Shown here piece after piece: positions 1 through 7,799 of a DNA stretch of 33,601 bases. Positions within the stretch are counted from its first letter, which is position 1. Each line of letters starts with the position of its first letter. A program made the translations under genes and the position numbers. The notes below the pieces were generated by a model that worked only from the letters and a program-made list of their open reading frames with translations, searched no databases and had not been told where the DNA came from. This DNA is from CALMJB01 sp963977945 (lineage in GTDB: Bacteria > Actinomycetota > Actinomycetes > Nanopelagicales > Nanopelagicaceae): positions 1-33,601 of the forward strand of contig CAXBQO010000002.1 in assembly GCA_963977945.1 (NCBI GenBank). Direction: 5' to 3'.

Positions 1-1
1 T

Positions 2-2116
2 GAAGTGCGCGATGTTCACCCATCTCACTACGGTCGCATGTGTCCGATTGAAACACCAGAAGGTCCAAACATTGGATTAATCGGATCACTTGCAACTTAT
101 GGTCGCGTTACACCATTTGGATTTATTGAAACTCCTTATCGCAAAGTTGTTGATGGCAAAGTTTCAGATCGCATCGATTACTTAACTGCTGATGAAGAAG
201 ATGAACACGTTATTGCGCAGGCAAATGCTCCGCTAACAGATGACAATCGTTTCGCTGAAGATCGCGTATTAGTTCGTCGTCGCGGTGGCGCAGTTGAATA
301 CATTCCAGCAACTGAAGTTGATTACATGGATGTATCGCCGCGGCAAATGGTGTCCGTTGCAACCGCAATGATTCCGTTCTTAGAGCATGATGATGCAAAC
401 CGCGCTTTGATGGGTGCAAACATGATGCGCCAAGCGGTTCCACTACTTCGCGCTGAATCTCCACTTGTTGGAACCGGTATGGAGTTTCGCGCTGCAATTG
501 ATGCTGGCGATGTATTGCTTGCTAAGAAATCAGGTGTAGTTAAAGAGGTAAGCGCTGATCAAATCGTAATTGCCGAATCAGATGGCAATACCGAGACTTA
601 TCAATTAGAAAAATTCACCAGATCAAATCAAGGTACAAATCGCAACCAAAAAGTTTTAGTTGCTGCTGGCGACAAGATTGAAGCCGGTCAAGTTATTGCA
701 GATGGTGCATCTACTGAAAAAGGTGAGATGGCACTTGGTAAAAATCTTTTGGTGGCTTTCATGTCATGGGAAGGTCACAACTACGAAGATGCAATTATCT
801 TGTCGCAAAGACTTGTACAAGATGATGTACTAACTTCTATTCATATTGAAGAGTATGAAGTTGATGCTCGCGATACCAAACTTGGACCAGAAGAAATCAC
901 TCGCGATATTCCAAATGTTTCTGAAGAAGTTCTGGCAGATCTAGATGAGCGCGGAATTATTCGCGTCGGCGCCGATGTTGTGCCGGGCGATATTTTGGTT
1001 GGAAAAGTAACACCAAAAGGTGAAACTGAATTAACACCAGAAGAGCGTTTGCTACGTGCAATTTTTGGTGAGAAGGCGCGTGAAGTTCGCGATACATCTC
1101 TAAAAGTTCCACACGGTGAATCTGGAAAAATTATTGGTGTAACAATTCAAGATAGCTCTGAAGGATTTGAATTAGCAGCTGGTGTAAATCAAGTTGTTCG
1201 AGTTTATGTTGCACAAAAGCGCAAAATTCAAGACGGAGATAAATTAGCTGGCCGTCACGGTAATAAGGGTGTAATCGCAAAGATTTTGCCGGTTGAAGAT
1301 ATGCCGTTTTTGGCAGATGGAACCGCAGTTGATGTGATTCTTAATCCGCTTGGTGTGCCAGGACGTATGAATGTTGGTCAAGTATTAGAAACACATCTTG
1401 GCTGGGCAGCAAAAACCGGATGGAAATTAGAAGGTAACGCTGAGTGGCAAAAAGGTTTGAAGGCAAGTGGATTTGAATCGGCACCAGCAAATACCAAAGT
1501 TGCGACTCCAGTCTTTGATGGCGCGAAAGAAGAAGAACTTGTTGGTTTGTTAGGTTCAACTTTGCCAAATCAAGATGGCATTCATGTTGTTGGACCAAAT
1601 GGAAAAGCTAAATTATTTGATGGCCGAACTGGTGAGCCATACAAAGAACCAATTTCAGTTGGTTACATGTACATCTTGAAATTACATCACTTGGTGGATG
1701 ACAAGATTCACGCTCGTTCAACAGGTCCTTATTCAATGATCACACAACAACCATTGGGTGGAAAAGCTCAATTTGGTGGTCAACGATTTGGCGAAATGGA
1801 AGTTTGGGCGCTGGAAGCTTATGGCGCGGCATACACACTTCAAGAATTACTTACCATCAAATCAGATGATGTGTTGGGTCGCGTAAAAGTTTACGAAGCA
1901 ATTGTTAAAGGCGAAAACATTCCAGAGCCTGGAATTCCAGAGTCATTCAAAGTTCTGGTCAAAGAAATGCAATCGCTTTGCTTAAATGTTGAAGTACTTT
2001 CATCTGAAGGTGTGGCAATTGAAATGCGCGACACCGATGATGAAGTTTTCCGGACCGCGGAAGAGTTGGGAATCAACTTATCGCGCGTCGAACCTAGCAG
2101 CGTAGAGGAAGTGTGA
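2..2116 (+). CDS. rpoB: RNA polymerase beta subunit, 5'-truncated by the window edge
   Basis: Beta subunit of DNA-dependent RNA polymerase, which forms one side of the active-site cleft. About 704 C-terminal residues are present; actinobacterial RpoB is about 1150 residues, so roughly the first 450 lie upstream. The visible part opens with EVRDVHPSHYGRMCPIETPE, just downstream of the main rifampicin-resistance region, which is therefore outside the window. Further hallmarks are GDKLAGRHGNKGV (active-site lysine region) and the C-terminal clamp motif GGKAQFGGQRFGEMEVWALE. The frame is open from base 2; the GTG at base 5 is an internal Val codon, not a start. The TGA stop overlaps the Shine-Dalgarno (SD) sequence of rpoC, which begins 7 nt later, so the two subunits are co-expressed. 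Identity is certain. Confidence 0.98.
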   Translation, partial: EVRDVHPSHYGRMCPIETPEGPNIGLIGSLATYGRVTPFGFIETPYRKVVDGKVSDRIDYLTADEEDEHVIAQANAPLTDDNRFAEDRVLVRRRGGAVEYIPATEVDYMDVSPRQMVSVATAMIPFLEHDDANRALMGANMMRQAVPLLRAESPLVGTGMEFRAAIDAGDVLLAKKSGVVKEVSADQIVIAESDGNTETYQLEKFTRSNQGTNRNQKVLVAAGDKIEAGQVIADGASTEKGEMALGKNLLVAFMSWEGHNYEDAIILSQRLVQDDVLTSIHIEEYEVDARDTKLGPEEITRDIPNVSEEVLADLDERGIIRVGADVVPGDILVGKVTPKGETELTPEERLLRAIFGEKAREVRDTSLKVPHGESGKIIGVTIQDSSEGFELAAGVNQVVRVYVAQKRKIQDGDKLAGRHGNKGVIAKILPVEDMPFLADGTAVDVILNPLGVPGRMNVGQVLETHLGWAAKTGWKLEGNAEWQKGLKASGFESAPANTKVATPVFDGAKEEELVGLLGSTLPNQDGIHVVGPNGKAKLFDGRTGEPYKEPISVGYMYILKLHHLVDDKIHARSTGPYSMITQQPLGGKAQFGGQRFGEMEVWALEAYGAAYTLQELLTIKSDDVLGRVKVYEAIVKGENIPEPGIPESFKVLVKEMQSLCLNVEVLSSEGVAIEMRDTDDEVFRTAEELGINLSRVEPSSVEEV

Positions 2117-2123
2117 GGAAAAA

Positions 2124-5100
2124 ATGTTAGATGTTAACTTTTTTGATGAGTTAAGAATCGGTTTAGCCTCCACCGAAAATATTCGCGAATGGTCATTTGG
2201 TGAGGTTAAGAAGCCAGAGACAATTAACTACCGCACGCTAAAACCAGAAAAAGATGGTTTGTTCGATGAGAAAATTTTTGGACCAACCCGTGATTGGGAA
2301 TGTTATTGCGGTAAGTACAAGCGCGTTCGATTCAAAGGAATTATTTGCGAGCGTTGCGGTGTCGAAGTTACTCGCGCAAAAGTTCGTCGCGAGCGTATGG
2401 GACACATCGAATTATCTGCACCAGTAACTCACATTTGGTACTTCAAAGGTGTGCCTTCACGTTTGGGATATTTGCTTGATCTAGCACCAAAAGATTTAGA
2501 GAAGGTCATCTACTTCGCGGCTTACATGATTACCGAAGTTGATACCGCAGCTCGCGAAGAGGATATGCCACAACTAGAAAAACGCATCACCTCTGACATC
2601 AAAAAGATTGAAACTAAGCGCGATACAGAAATCAGCGAACGCACTAAGAAAATGGATTCAGATTTAGCAGAACTTGAAGAAGAGGGTGCTAAATCAGATG
2701 CCAAGCGCAAAGTTCGGGAAGCGGCAGAGCGCGAAATCAAAGCACTTCGTGATCGTTCACAACGCGAACTAGATCGTGTGCAAGCGGTTTGGAATCGCTT
2801 TAAGAATTTGAAAGTTCAAGATCTTGAAGGTGATGAATCTTTGTATCGCGAAATGCGGGAGCGTTTTGGCGTTTACTTCAAAGGATTAATGGGAGCAGAA
2901 GCAATCAAGGCTCGCCTAGATACCTTCGATCTAAAAGCTGAATTTGATAAGTTAAATGAACTTTCTCAAACTGGCAAAGGTCAAAAGAAAACTCGTGCCA
3001 TTAAGAGATTAAAAGTTGTTAACTCATTTTTAAATACTCGTAACAAGCCAACTTCAATGGTGCTTGATGCGATTCCAGTTATTCCACCTGATTTGCGTCC
3101 GATGGTGCAGTTAGATGGTGGTCGTTTTGCTACCTCTGATCTAAATGATTTGTATCGTCGCGTTATCAACCGTAACAATCGTTTGAAGCGCTTGGCAGAT
3201 CTTGGTGCGCCAGAAATTATCGTCAACAACGAAAAACGTATGTTGCAAGAAGCGGTCGATGCGTTGTTCGACAACGGTCGTCGTGGTCGCCCAGTAACTG
3301 GCCCTGGAAACCGTGCCTTGAAATCACTTTCCGATATGTTGAAAGGAAAGCAAGGAAGATTCCGTCAAAACTTACTTGGAAAGCGCGTTGATTACTCTGG
3401 TCGTTCGGTAATCGTTGTTGGTCCGCAATTGAAATTGCATCAATGCGGTTTGCCAAAACAAATGGCATTGGAATTATTCAAACCATTCGTAATGAAACGC
3501 TTAGTTGATTTAAATCATGCACAAAATATTAAATCTGCAAAGCGCATGGTTGAGCGCGCCCGCCCAGTTGTTTGGGATGTGTTAGAAGAGGTTATTGCCG
3601 AACATCCAGTGCTACTAAACCGCGCACCAACATTGCACCGTTTAGGTATTCAAGCATTTGAACCACAACTGGTTGAAGGTAAAGCAATTCAAATTCACCC
3701 ATTGGTATGTACAGCGTTTAACGCCGACTTCGATGGCGATCAAATGGCGGTGCATTTACCGCTATCTGCTGAAGCTCAAGCTGAGGCGCGAGTTCTTATG
3801 CTTTCTTCAAACAATATTTTGTCACCAGCATCTGGTCGACCAATTACTTCACCAACTCAAGACATGGTGCTTGGTTTGTACTTCTTAACTTCAATGCGCG
3901 ATAAGCAATTAGGTGAGGGACGTACATTTATTTCAATCGCGGAAGCGGTAATGGCTTTTGATCAAGGCACACTTTCTTTGCAAGCAAAGATCAAACTACG
4001 TCTTGATAAGAGTGGCAAAAATGAAACTCGCGAAACCACTTTAGGTCGCGCGTTATTTAATGAAGTATTGCCATCTGATTTCCCATTTGTTGATTACGAC
4101 GTAACCAAGAAACACTTAGCTGCAATCGTAGATTCTTTGGCTGAGGGTTATCCAAAGGTTGTAGTTGCACAAACACTTGATGCTTTGAAATCACTTGGTT
4201 TCTATTGGGCAACTCGTGCTGGCGTAACAATTTCAATTGAAGATGTAGTTACACCGACTCGTAAGCGCGAAATTTTGGAAGGCTACGAAACTAAAGCTGA
4301 CAAAGTTCAATCTCAATATGAGAACGGTTTAATCACCGATGATGAACGACGTCAGGAACTTATCGAAATCTGGACTCAAGCAACCAATGAAGTTGCAAAA
4401 GAGATGGAAGATAATTTCCCACGTACAAATCCAATTTGGATGATGGTTTTCTCAGGCGCTCGTGGAAACATGATGCAGGTTCGTCAGATCGCCGGTATGC
4501 GTGGACTTGTTGCTAACCCAAAGGGTGAAATTATTCCGCGTCCAATTAAATCTAACTTCCGTGAAGGTCTGTCGGTACTTGAGTACTTCATCTCTACTCA
4601 CGGTGCGCGTAAAGGTTTGGCCGATACCGCGCTTCGTACCGCTGATTCTGGTTATCTAACTCGTCGTCTTTGCGATGTTGCTCAAGATGTAATTATTCGT
4701 GAAGAAGATTGTGCAACCGATCGTGGCTTAATGCTTCGTATCGCAGCAAAAGGCGATAACGGAAAATTAGTTCGCGATGAGCATGTTGAAACTTCAATCT
4801 TCGGTCGCAACTTAGCTGAAGATATCTCTGCAAACGGCAAAGTAATTTTGGCCGCTGGCACCGATTTAGGTGACAAGAACATTGATTTGTTAGTTGATGC
4901 CGGAATCGAACAAGTAAAAGTTCGTTCGGTATTAACTTGCGATAGCAAAGTTGGTCAATGCGCAATGTGTTATGGCCGCTCAATGGCATCAGGCAAATTA
5001 GTAGATGTCGGCGAAGCAATTGGAATTATTGCGGCGCAATCAATTGGTGAGCCGGGAACACAATTAACTATGAGAACTTTCCACACCGGTGGTGTGGCAG

Positions 5101-5939
5101 GTGATGACATCACTCATGGTTTGCCACGTGTTCAAGAATTATTTGAAGCTCGCACTCCAAAAGGTGTAGCTCCGATTGCTGAAACCGCTGGTGTGGTTTC
5201 ATTCTTAGAGGATGCAAAAGGTAAGAAGATTGTGGTTACTCCAGCAGATGGACAAGAAGCAATCGCTTATCCAATTACTCGTCGTCAGAAATTATTAGTT
5301 GAAGAGGGCGATCAAGTAACTGTCGGACAACAATTAGTTGTTGGTGCGATTGATCCTAAGCAGGTATTGAGAATTCTCGGACCTCGCCAAACACAAATTC
5401 ACTTAGTAAATGAAATTCAAGCGGTTTATCGCATGCAAGGTGTATCAATTCATGACAAGCACATTGAAATTATTGTGCGTCAGATGTTGAAGCGCATTAC
5501 TGTTTTGGAACCAGGCGATACCGATTTACTTCCTGGTGAACTTGTTGATCGCTTGCGATTTGAAGAGGAAAATCGTCGCGTAGTTTCTACCGGCGGAAAA
5601 GCGGCTTCAGGTCGACCAGAACTTATGGGAATTACCAAAGCATCACTTGCAACCGAATCTTGGTTGTCAGCTGCTTCCTTCCAAGAAACTACAAGAGTAT
5701 TAACCGATGCTGCACTTTCAGAGCGCAGCGATCCATTACTTGGTTTGAAGGAAAACGTGATCATCGGAAAATTGATTCCAGCCGGAACTGGATTAGCTCG
5801 TTATCGCAACGTGCGAGTTGAACCGACCGAAGAAGCAAAAGCAGCGGTTTACGCAGCTTACGATCAATACGAATTCACTCCATTTGAGTCACAAGGATCT
5901 GGTGAAGCGGTTCCATTGGATGAGTTTGAAGTAAATTGA
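2124..5939 (+). CDS. rpoC: RNA polymerase beta' subunit
   Basis: Largest subunit of RNA polymerase, carrying the catalytic magnesium. Complete at 1271 residues, slightly short for an actinobacterial beta' (about 1300). The N-terminal zinc ribbon is visible as C60, C62, C75, C78. The catalytic loop NADFDGDQM is at about 533-541, with D535, D537 and D539 as metal ligands. The second zinc site is C850, C939, C946, C949. A charged helical stretch at about 150-220 is the usual coiled-coil clamp region. The ATG start has a GAGGA SD that overlaps the rpoB stop. The last codons (GAA GTA AAT TGA) run into near-copies of themselves (see the repeat at 5928), and a strong terminator follows 27 nt after the stop, ending the rpoBC transcript. 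Confidence 0.99.
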   Translation: MLDVNFFDELRIGLASTENIREWSFGEVKKPETINYRTLKPEKDGLFDEKIFGPTRDWECYCGKYKRVRFKGIICERCGVEVTRAKVRRERMGHIELSAPVTHIWYFKGVPSRLGYLLDLAPKDLEKVIYFAAYMITEVDTAAREEDMPQLEKRITSDIKKIETKRDTEISERTKKMDSDLAELEEEGAKSDAKRKVREAAEREIKALRDRSQRELDRVQAVWNRFKNLKVQDLEGDESLYREMRERFGVYFKGLMGAEAIKARLDTFDLKAEFDKLNELSQTGKGQKKTRAIKRLKVVNSFLNTRNKPTSMVLDAIPVIPPDLRPMVQLDGGRFATSDLNDLYRRVINRNNRLKRLADLGAPEIIVNNEKRMLQEAVDALFDNGRRGRPVTGPGNRALKSLSDMLKGKQGRFRQNLLGKRVDYSGRSVIVVGPQLKLHQCGLPKQMALELFKPFVMKRLVDLNHAQNIKSAKRMVERARPVVWDVLEEVIAEHPVLLNRAPTLHRLGIQAFEPQLVEGKAIQIHPLVCTAFNADFDGDQMAVHLPLSAEAQAEARVLMLSSNNILSPASGRPITSPTQDMVLGLYFLTSMRDKQLGEGRTFISIAEAVMAFDQGTLSLQAKIKLRLDKSGKNETRETTLGRALFNEVLPSDFPFVDYDVTKKHLAAIVDSLAEGYPKVVVAQTLDALKSLGFYWATRAGVTISIEDVVTPTRKREILEGYETKADKVQSQYENGLITDDERRQELIEIWTQATNEVAKEMEDNFPRTNPIWMMVFSGARGNMMQVRQIAGMRGLVANPKGEIIPRPIKSNFREGLSVLEYFISTHGARKGLADTALRTADSGYLTRRLCDVAQDVIIREEDCATDRGLMLRIAAKGDNGKLVRDEHVETSIFGRNLAEDISANGKVILAAGTDLGDKNIDLLVDAGIEQVKVRSVLTCDSKVGQCAMCYGRSMASGKLVDVGEAIGIIAAQSIGEPGTQLTMRTFHTGGVAGDDITHGLPRVQELFEARTPKGVAPIAETAGVVSFLEDAKGKKIVVTPADGQEAIAYPITRRQKLLVEEGDQVTVGQQLVVGAIDPKQVLRILGPRQTQIHLVNEIQAVYRMQGVSIHDKHIEIIVRQMLKRITVLEPGDTDLLPGELVDRLRFEEENRRVVSTGGKAASGRPELMGITKASLATESWLSAASFQETTRVLTDAALSERSDPLLGLKENVIIGKLIPAGTGLARYRNVRVEPTEEAKAAVYAAYDQYEFTPFESQGSGEAVPLDEFEVN

Positions 5940-5958
5940 AGTAATTAAAGTAATTAAA
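5928..5958 (+). repeat. ~10-bp near-tandem repeat spanning the rpoC stop codon
   Basis: Three consecutive units, gaagtaaatt, gaagtaatta and aagtaattaa, start inside the last three sense codons of rpoC. The imperfect copies look like a duplication of the gene's 3' end and place stop triplets in all three frames before the terminator. Confidence 0.6.
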
Positions 5959-5966
5959 AAGTTACT

Positions 5967-6001
5967 ACTAACGCTCCACGAAAGTGGGGCGTTAGTTTTT
6001 T
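5967..6001 (+). terminator. rpoC terminator, shared with the convergent hlyIII gene
   Basis: A 12-bp stem (5968-5979 with 5984-5995, one T-G wobble) is closed by a GAAA tetraloop and followed by six T (5996-6001). The A at 5967 can also pair with the first T. On the plus strand this is a textbook intrinsic terminator for rpoBC. The hlyIII stop codon (TAA on the minus strand, 5994-5992) lies inside the 3' arm. On the minus strand five T occur about 7 nt after the stem, so termination there is possible but weaker. Confidence 0.92.
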
Positions 6002-6633
6002 AAGAAGACAGTTAACGCCGCGGCTACGAAGTGAGTTGTGAAGGCAACTGCGGTGAGCGCATGAAAAAGTTCATGAAAGCCAAACCAATTTATTGAAAAA
6101 TTTGGTTTGCGCAGTGCATAAATAACACCACCGGCTGAGTACAAAACTCCGCCAATTAAAATTAAAACAAAAATTGCTACGCCACCGGTCTTTAGAAACT
6201 GTGGCATAAAAGTGATAGCGGCCCAACCAAGTGCGATATAAGCAATTACATATAACCAACGGGGAGCGTTAATCCAACCAATTCTTAATGCGGCAATTAA
6301 TAGCGCACCAACCCAAACTGCAATCAATAAAAGTTTTGCCGAATTTCGATCTAATAAATAAATTGCGAACGGGGTATAAGTACCAGCTATAAGGATTGGA
6401 ATATTTGAGTGATCAATTCTTCGCCAAAGTGCGCGGTACTTATCACTCCATTTCACTCGATGATAAAGCGCACTGCAGGTGAACAAAGTGACCGCGGTGA
6501 GTGTGAAGATTCCGATTGTGATTCGGCCACGCAATTCGCCCACCAAGGTAATAATGGTTAGTCCGGCCACCAATGAGAGCGGCGACATTACTAAATGCAC
6601 GATGCCGCGAAGTTTTGGAGTGGGTGCGTTCAC
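5992..6633 (-). CDS. Hemolysin III / PAQR family membrane protein
   Basis: Small polytopic membrane protein of the hemolysin III (YqfA/PAQR) family; the physiological role in bacteria is poorly defined. From the preferred GTG start at 6633 it has 213 residues, close to the family norm. Conserved metal-site elements are visible: SALYH (H58), DHSN (D74, H75) and the C-terminal HELFH (H187, H191), between about seven hydrophobic segments. A longer frame to a GTG at 6774 adds 47 residues, but that extension has no hydrophobic segment, covers the rpsL promoter and encloses a perfect terminator-like hairpin, so I reject it. No good SD precedes 6633; a TACGCT box ends 6 nt before the GTG, compatible with a leaderless mRNA. 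It is the only minus-strand gene, convergent with rpoC and divergent from rpsL. Family assignment is firm, start moderate. Confidence 0.85.
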   Translation of the reverse strand: MNAPTPKLRGIVHLVMSPLSLVAGLTIITLVGELRGRITIGIFTLTAVTLFTCSALYHRVKWSDKYRALWRRIDHSNIPILIAGTYTPFAIYLLDRNSAKLLLIAVWVGALLIAALRIGWINAPRWLYVIAYIALGWAAITFMPQFLKTGGVAIFVLILIGGVLYSAGGVIYALRKPNFSINWFGFHELFHALTAVAFTTHFVAAALTVFLKN

Positions 6634-6639
6634 TTCCCA

Positions 6640-6645
6640 AGCGTA
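6640..6645 (-). promoter_or_regulatory. Possible -10 box for leaderless hlyIII
   Basis: On the minus strand TACGCT fits the actinobacterial TAnnnT -10 pattern and ends 6 nt before the GTG at 6633, placing a transcription start at or next to the start codon. No convincing -35 hexamer lies 17-18 nt upstream, so this is only a suggestion. Confidence 0.3.
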
Positions 6646-6679
6646 GGGGTGCGGTGAATCATCGGCGTGTCGGAATTTC

Positions 6680-6703
6680 AAAACCCATTTTGGAATGGGT
6701 TTT
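6680..6703. terminator. Terminator-like perfect hairpin between hlyIII and the rpsL promoter
   Basis: AAAACCCATT (6680-6689), loop TTGG, and AATGGGTTTT (6694-6703) form a perfect 10-bp stem. Because the arms begin with A4 and end with T4, the element looks like an intrinsic terminator in both directions. It lies 16 bp upstream of the rpsL -35 box and would insulate that promoter from hlyIII, or block antisense transcription into hlyIII. It would fall inside the coding region if the longer hlyIII start were used. Confidence 0.6.
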
Positions 6704-6719
6704 AGGGTGTAGGAGCGTT

Positions 6720-6749
6720 TTGACCCCAGCCCTTTATCTCGGCTACCCT
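6720..6749 (+). promoter_or_regulatory. rpsL (str operon) promoter
   Basis: TTGACC at 6720-6725 and TACCCT at 6744-6749 are separated by 18 nt. The same -35 sequence and spacing recur before rplM, which strengthens the call. The predicted start near 6756 gives a leader of about 170 nt before the rpsL GTG. This is the only convincing promoter seen for the str-S10-spc-alpha series. Confidence 0.75.
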
Positions 6750-6755
6750 TCCGCT

Positions 6756-6925
6756 TCCGCTCAAGTGGTTTCACTTGATTATCGAGCGCGAAGACAATTT
6801 TTATTGGTTTCGATTCGATAAAAGCAAAGTTTTAAAAGCAACACGCCCGACCTCGTGTTCGTGCGTTTGTTTAAGAGTTGAAGTTAAAAGAAGTAATAAA
6901 GAAGTAATTAAGAATGGAGTAGTAA
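6756..6925 (+). promoter_or_regulatory. rpsL 5' leader
   Basis: Untranslated leader of about 170 nt. A perfect 7-bp hairpin (TCAAGTG 6761-6767, loop GTTT, CACTTGA 6772-6778) sits at the predicted 5' end of the mRNA. A second stem, AACACG/CGTGTT, lies around 6840-6859. The 3' third is A/G-rich and contains an 11-bp direct repeat. The SD (GGAG, 6916-6919) is 6 nt before the GTG. I recognise no known riboswitch. It may hold autoregulatory sites for a ribosomal protein, but that is inference. Confidence 0.5.
6887..6908 (+). repeat. 11-bp perfect tandem repeat in the rpsL leader
   Basis: aaagaagtaat occurs twice head to tail (6887-6897, 6898-6908), just before the SD. It resembles the A/G-rich tandem duplications found after rpoC, tuf and other genes in this window. 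Confidence 0.7.
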
Positions 6926-7300
6926 GTGCCAACAATTCAGCAGTTGGTCCGCAAGGGTCGCACTGAAAAAAGTTCGAAGACCAGCACTCCGGCGTTAAAG
7001 GGAAGTCCACAACGTCGCGGTGTTTGTACTCGCGTTTACACAACTACACCAAAGAAACCAAACTCGGCTTTGCGCAAAGTTGCTCGCGTACGTCTTACCA
7101 GTGGAATGGAAGTAACCGCATACATTCCTGGCGAAGGACACAATCTGCAAGAGCACTCAATAGTTTTAGTTCGCGGTGGACGTGTAAAAGATCTACCTGG
7201 AGTTCGTTACAAAATTATTCGCGGATCTTTAGATACACAAGGTGTAAAAGATCGCAAGCAAAGTCGCAGCCGATATGGCGCCAAGCGAGATAAGAAATAA
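6926..7300 (+). CDS. rpsL: 30S ribosomal protein S12
   Basis: Decoding-centre protein of the small subunit, 124 residues, the usual length. The conserved TTTPKKPNSALRKVARV segment carries K43, and GRVKDLPGVRY carries K88, D89 and P91. All are wild-type residues at the classical streptomycin-resistance positions, so target-based resistance through S12 is not predicted. It starts with GTG and has a GGAG SD. It is first in the str operon behind its own promoter and long leader, and is 3 nt from rpsG, which lacks a good SD and is probably translated by coupling. Confidence 0.98.
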   Translation: MPTIQQLVRKGRTEKSSKTSTPALKGSPQRRGVCTRVYTTTPKKPNSALRKVARVRLTSGMEVTAYIPGEGHNLQEHSIVLVRGGRVKDLPGVRYKIIRGSLDTQGVKDRKQSRSRYGAKRDKK

Positions 7301-7303
7301 CAA

Positions 7304-7774
7304 ATGCCACGTAAAGGTCCCGTAAATAAAGAACCGGTTGTAGCCGATCCGGTATATAACTCACCGGTTGTAACTTCATTAATCAATAAAGTTTTGTTGC
7401 ACGGTAAGCGTTCAACTGCAGAATCAATTGTTTACGGTGCATTAGAAAGTTGCAAAGAAAAAACTGGTACTGATCCAGTTATTACATTAAAGCGCGCATT
7501 AGATAACGTAAAACCAACTGTTGAAGTTCGTTCCCGTCGTGTTGGTGGCGCTACTTATCAAGTTCCAGTTGAAGTAAAAGCTGCTCGCGCAACCGCACTT
7601 GGATTGCGTTGGATAGTAGATAACTCCCGTGATCGTCGCGAAAAATCTATGGCAGAACGTTTAGGAAATGAATTAATTGATGCAAGTAATGGATTAGGCG
7701 CAGCAGTTAAAAAGCGCGAAGACACCCACAAAATGGCGGAAGCAAACAAGGCGTTTGCTCATTACCGCTGGTAA
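7304..7774 (+). CDS. rpsG: 30S ribosomal protein S7
   Basis: Primary assembly protein of the 30S head, binding the 3' domain of 16S rRNA. It has 156 residues, standard length, beginning MPRKGPVNKE and containing the conserved YQVPVEV and ALRWIV-like segments (here ALGLRWIVDNSRDR) and the terminal HKMAEANKAFAHYRW. It sits 3 nt after rpsL and 25 nt before the preferred fusA start. In E. coli S7 represses the str operon by binding the rpsL-rpsG spacer. Here that spacer is only 3 nt, so the same mechanism cannot be assumed. Confidence 0.98.
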   Translation: MPRKGPVNKEPVVADPVYNSPVVTSLINKVLLHGKRSTAESIVYGALESCKEKTGTDPVITLKRALDNVKPTVEVRSRRVGGATYQVPVEVKAARATALGLRWIVDNSRDRREKSMAERLGNELIDASNGLGAAVKKREDTHKMAEANKAFAHYRW

Positions 7775-7799
7775 TAGAAGTTAACGAAAGGAGTTCATG

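Noticed and set aside
1..60. GTG at base 5 as a start codon
   Set aside because: It encodes Val in the conserved EVRDVHPSHYG segment in the middle of RpoB; the gene is cut by the window edge.
7046..7190. Streptomycin-resistance mutation in S12
   Set aside because: K43, K88 and P91 are the wild-type residues.
7024..7293. Second plus-strand frame inside rpsL
   Set aside because: Out-of-frame shadow of rpsL without an SD or family similarity.
7797..7799. First of two adjacent ATGs as the fusA start
   Set aside because: It is only 3 nt from the SD; the second ATG at 7800 has the better 6-nt spacing. The difference is one residue.
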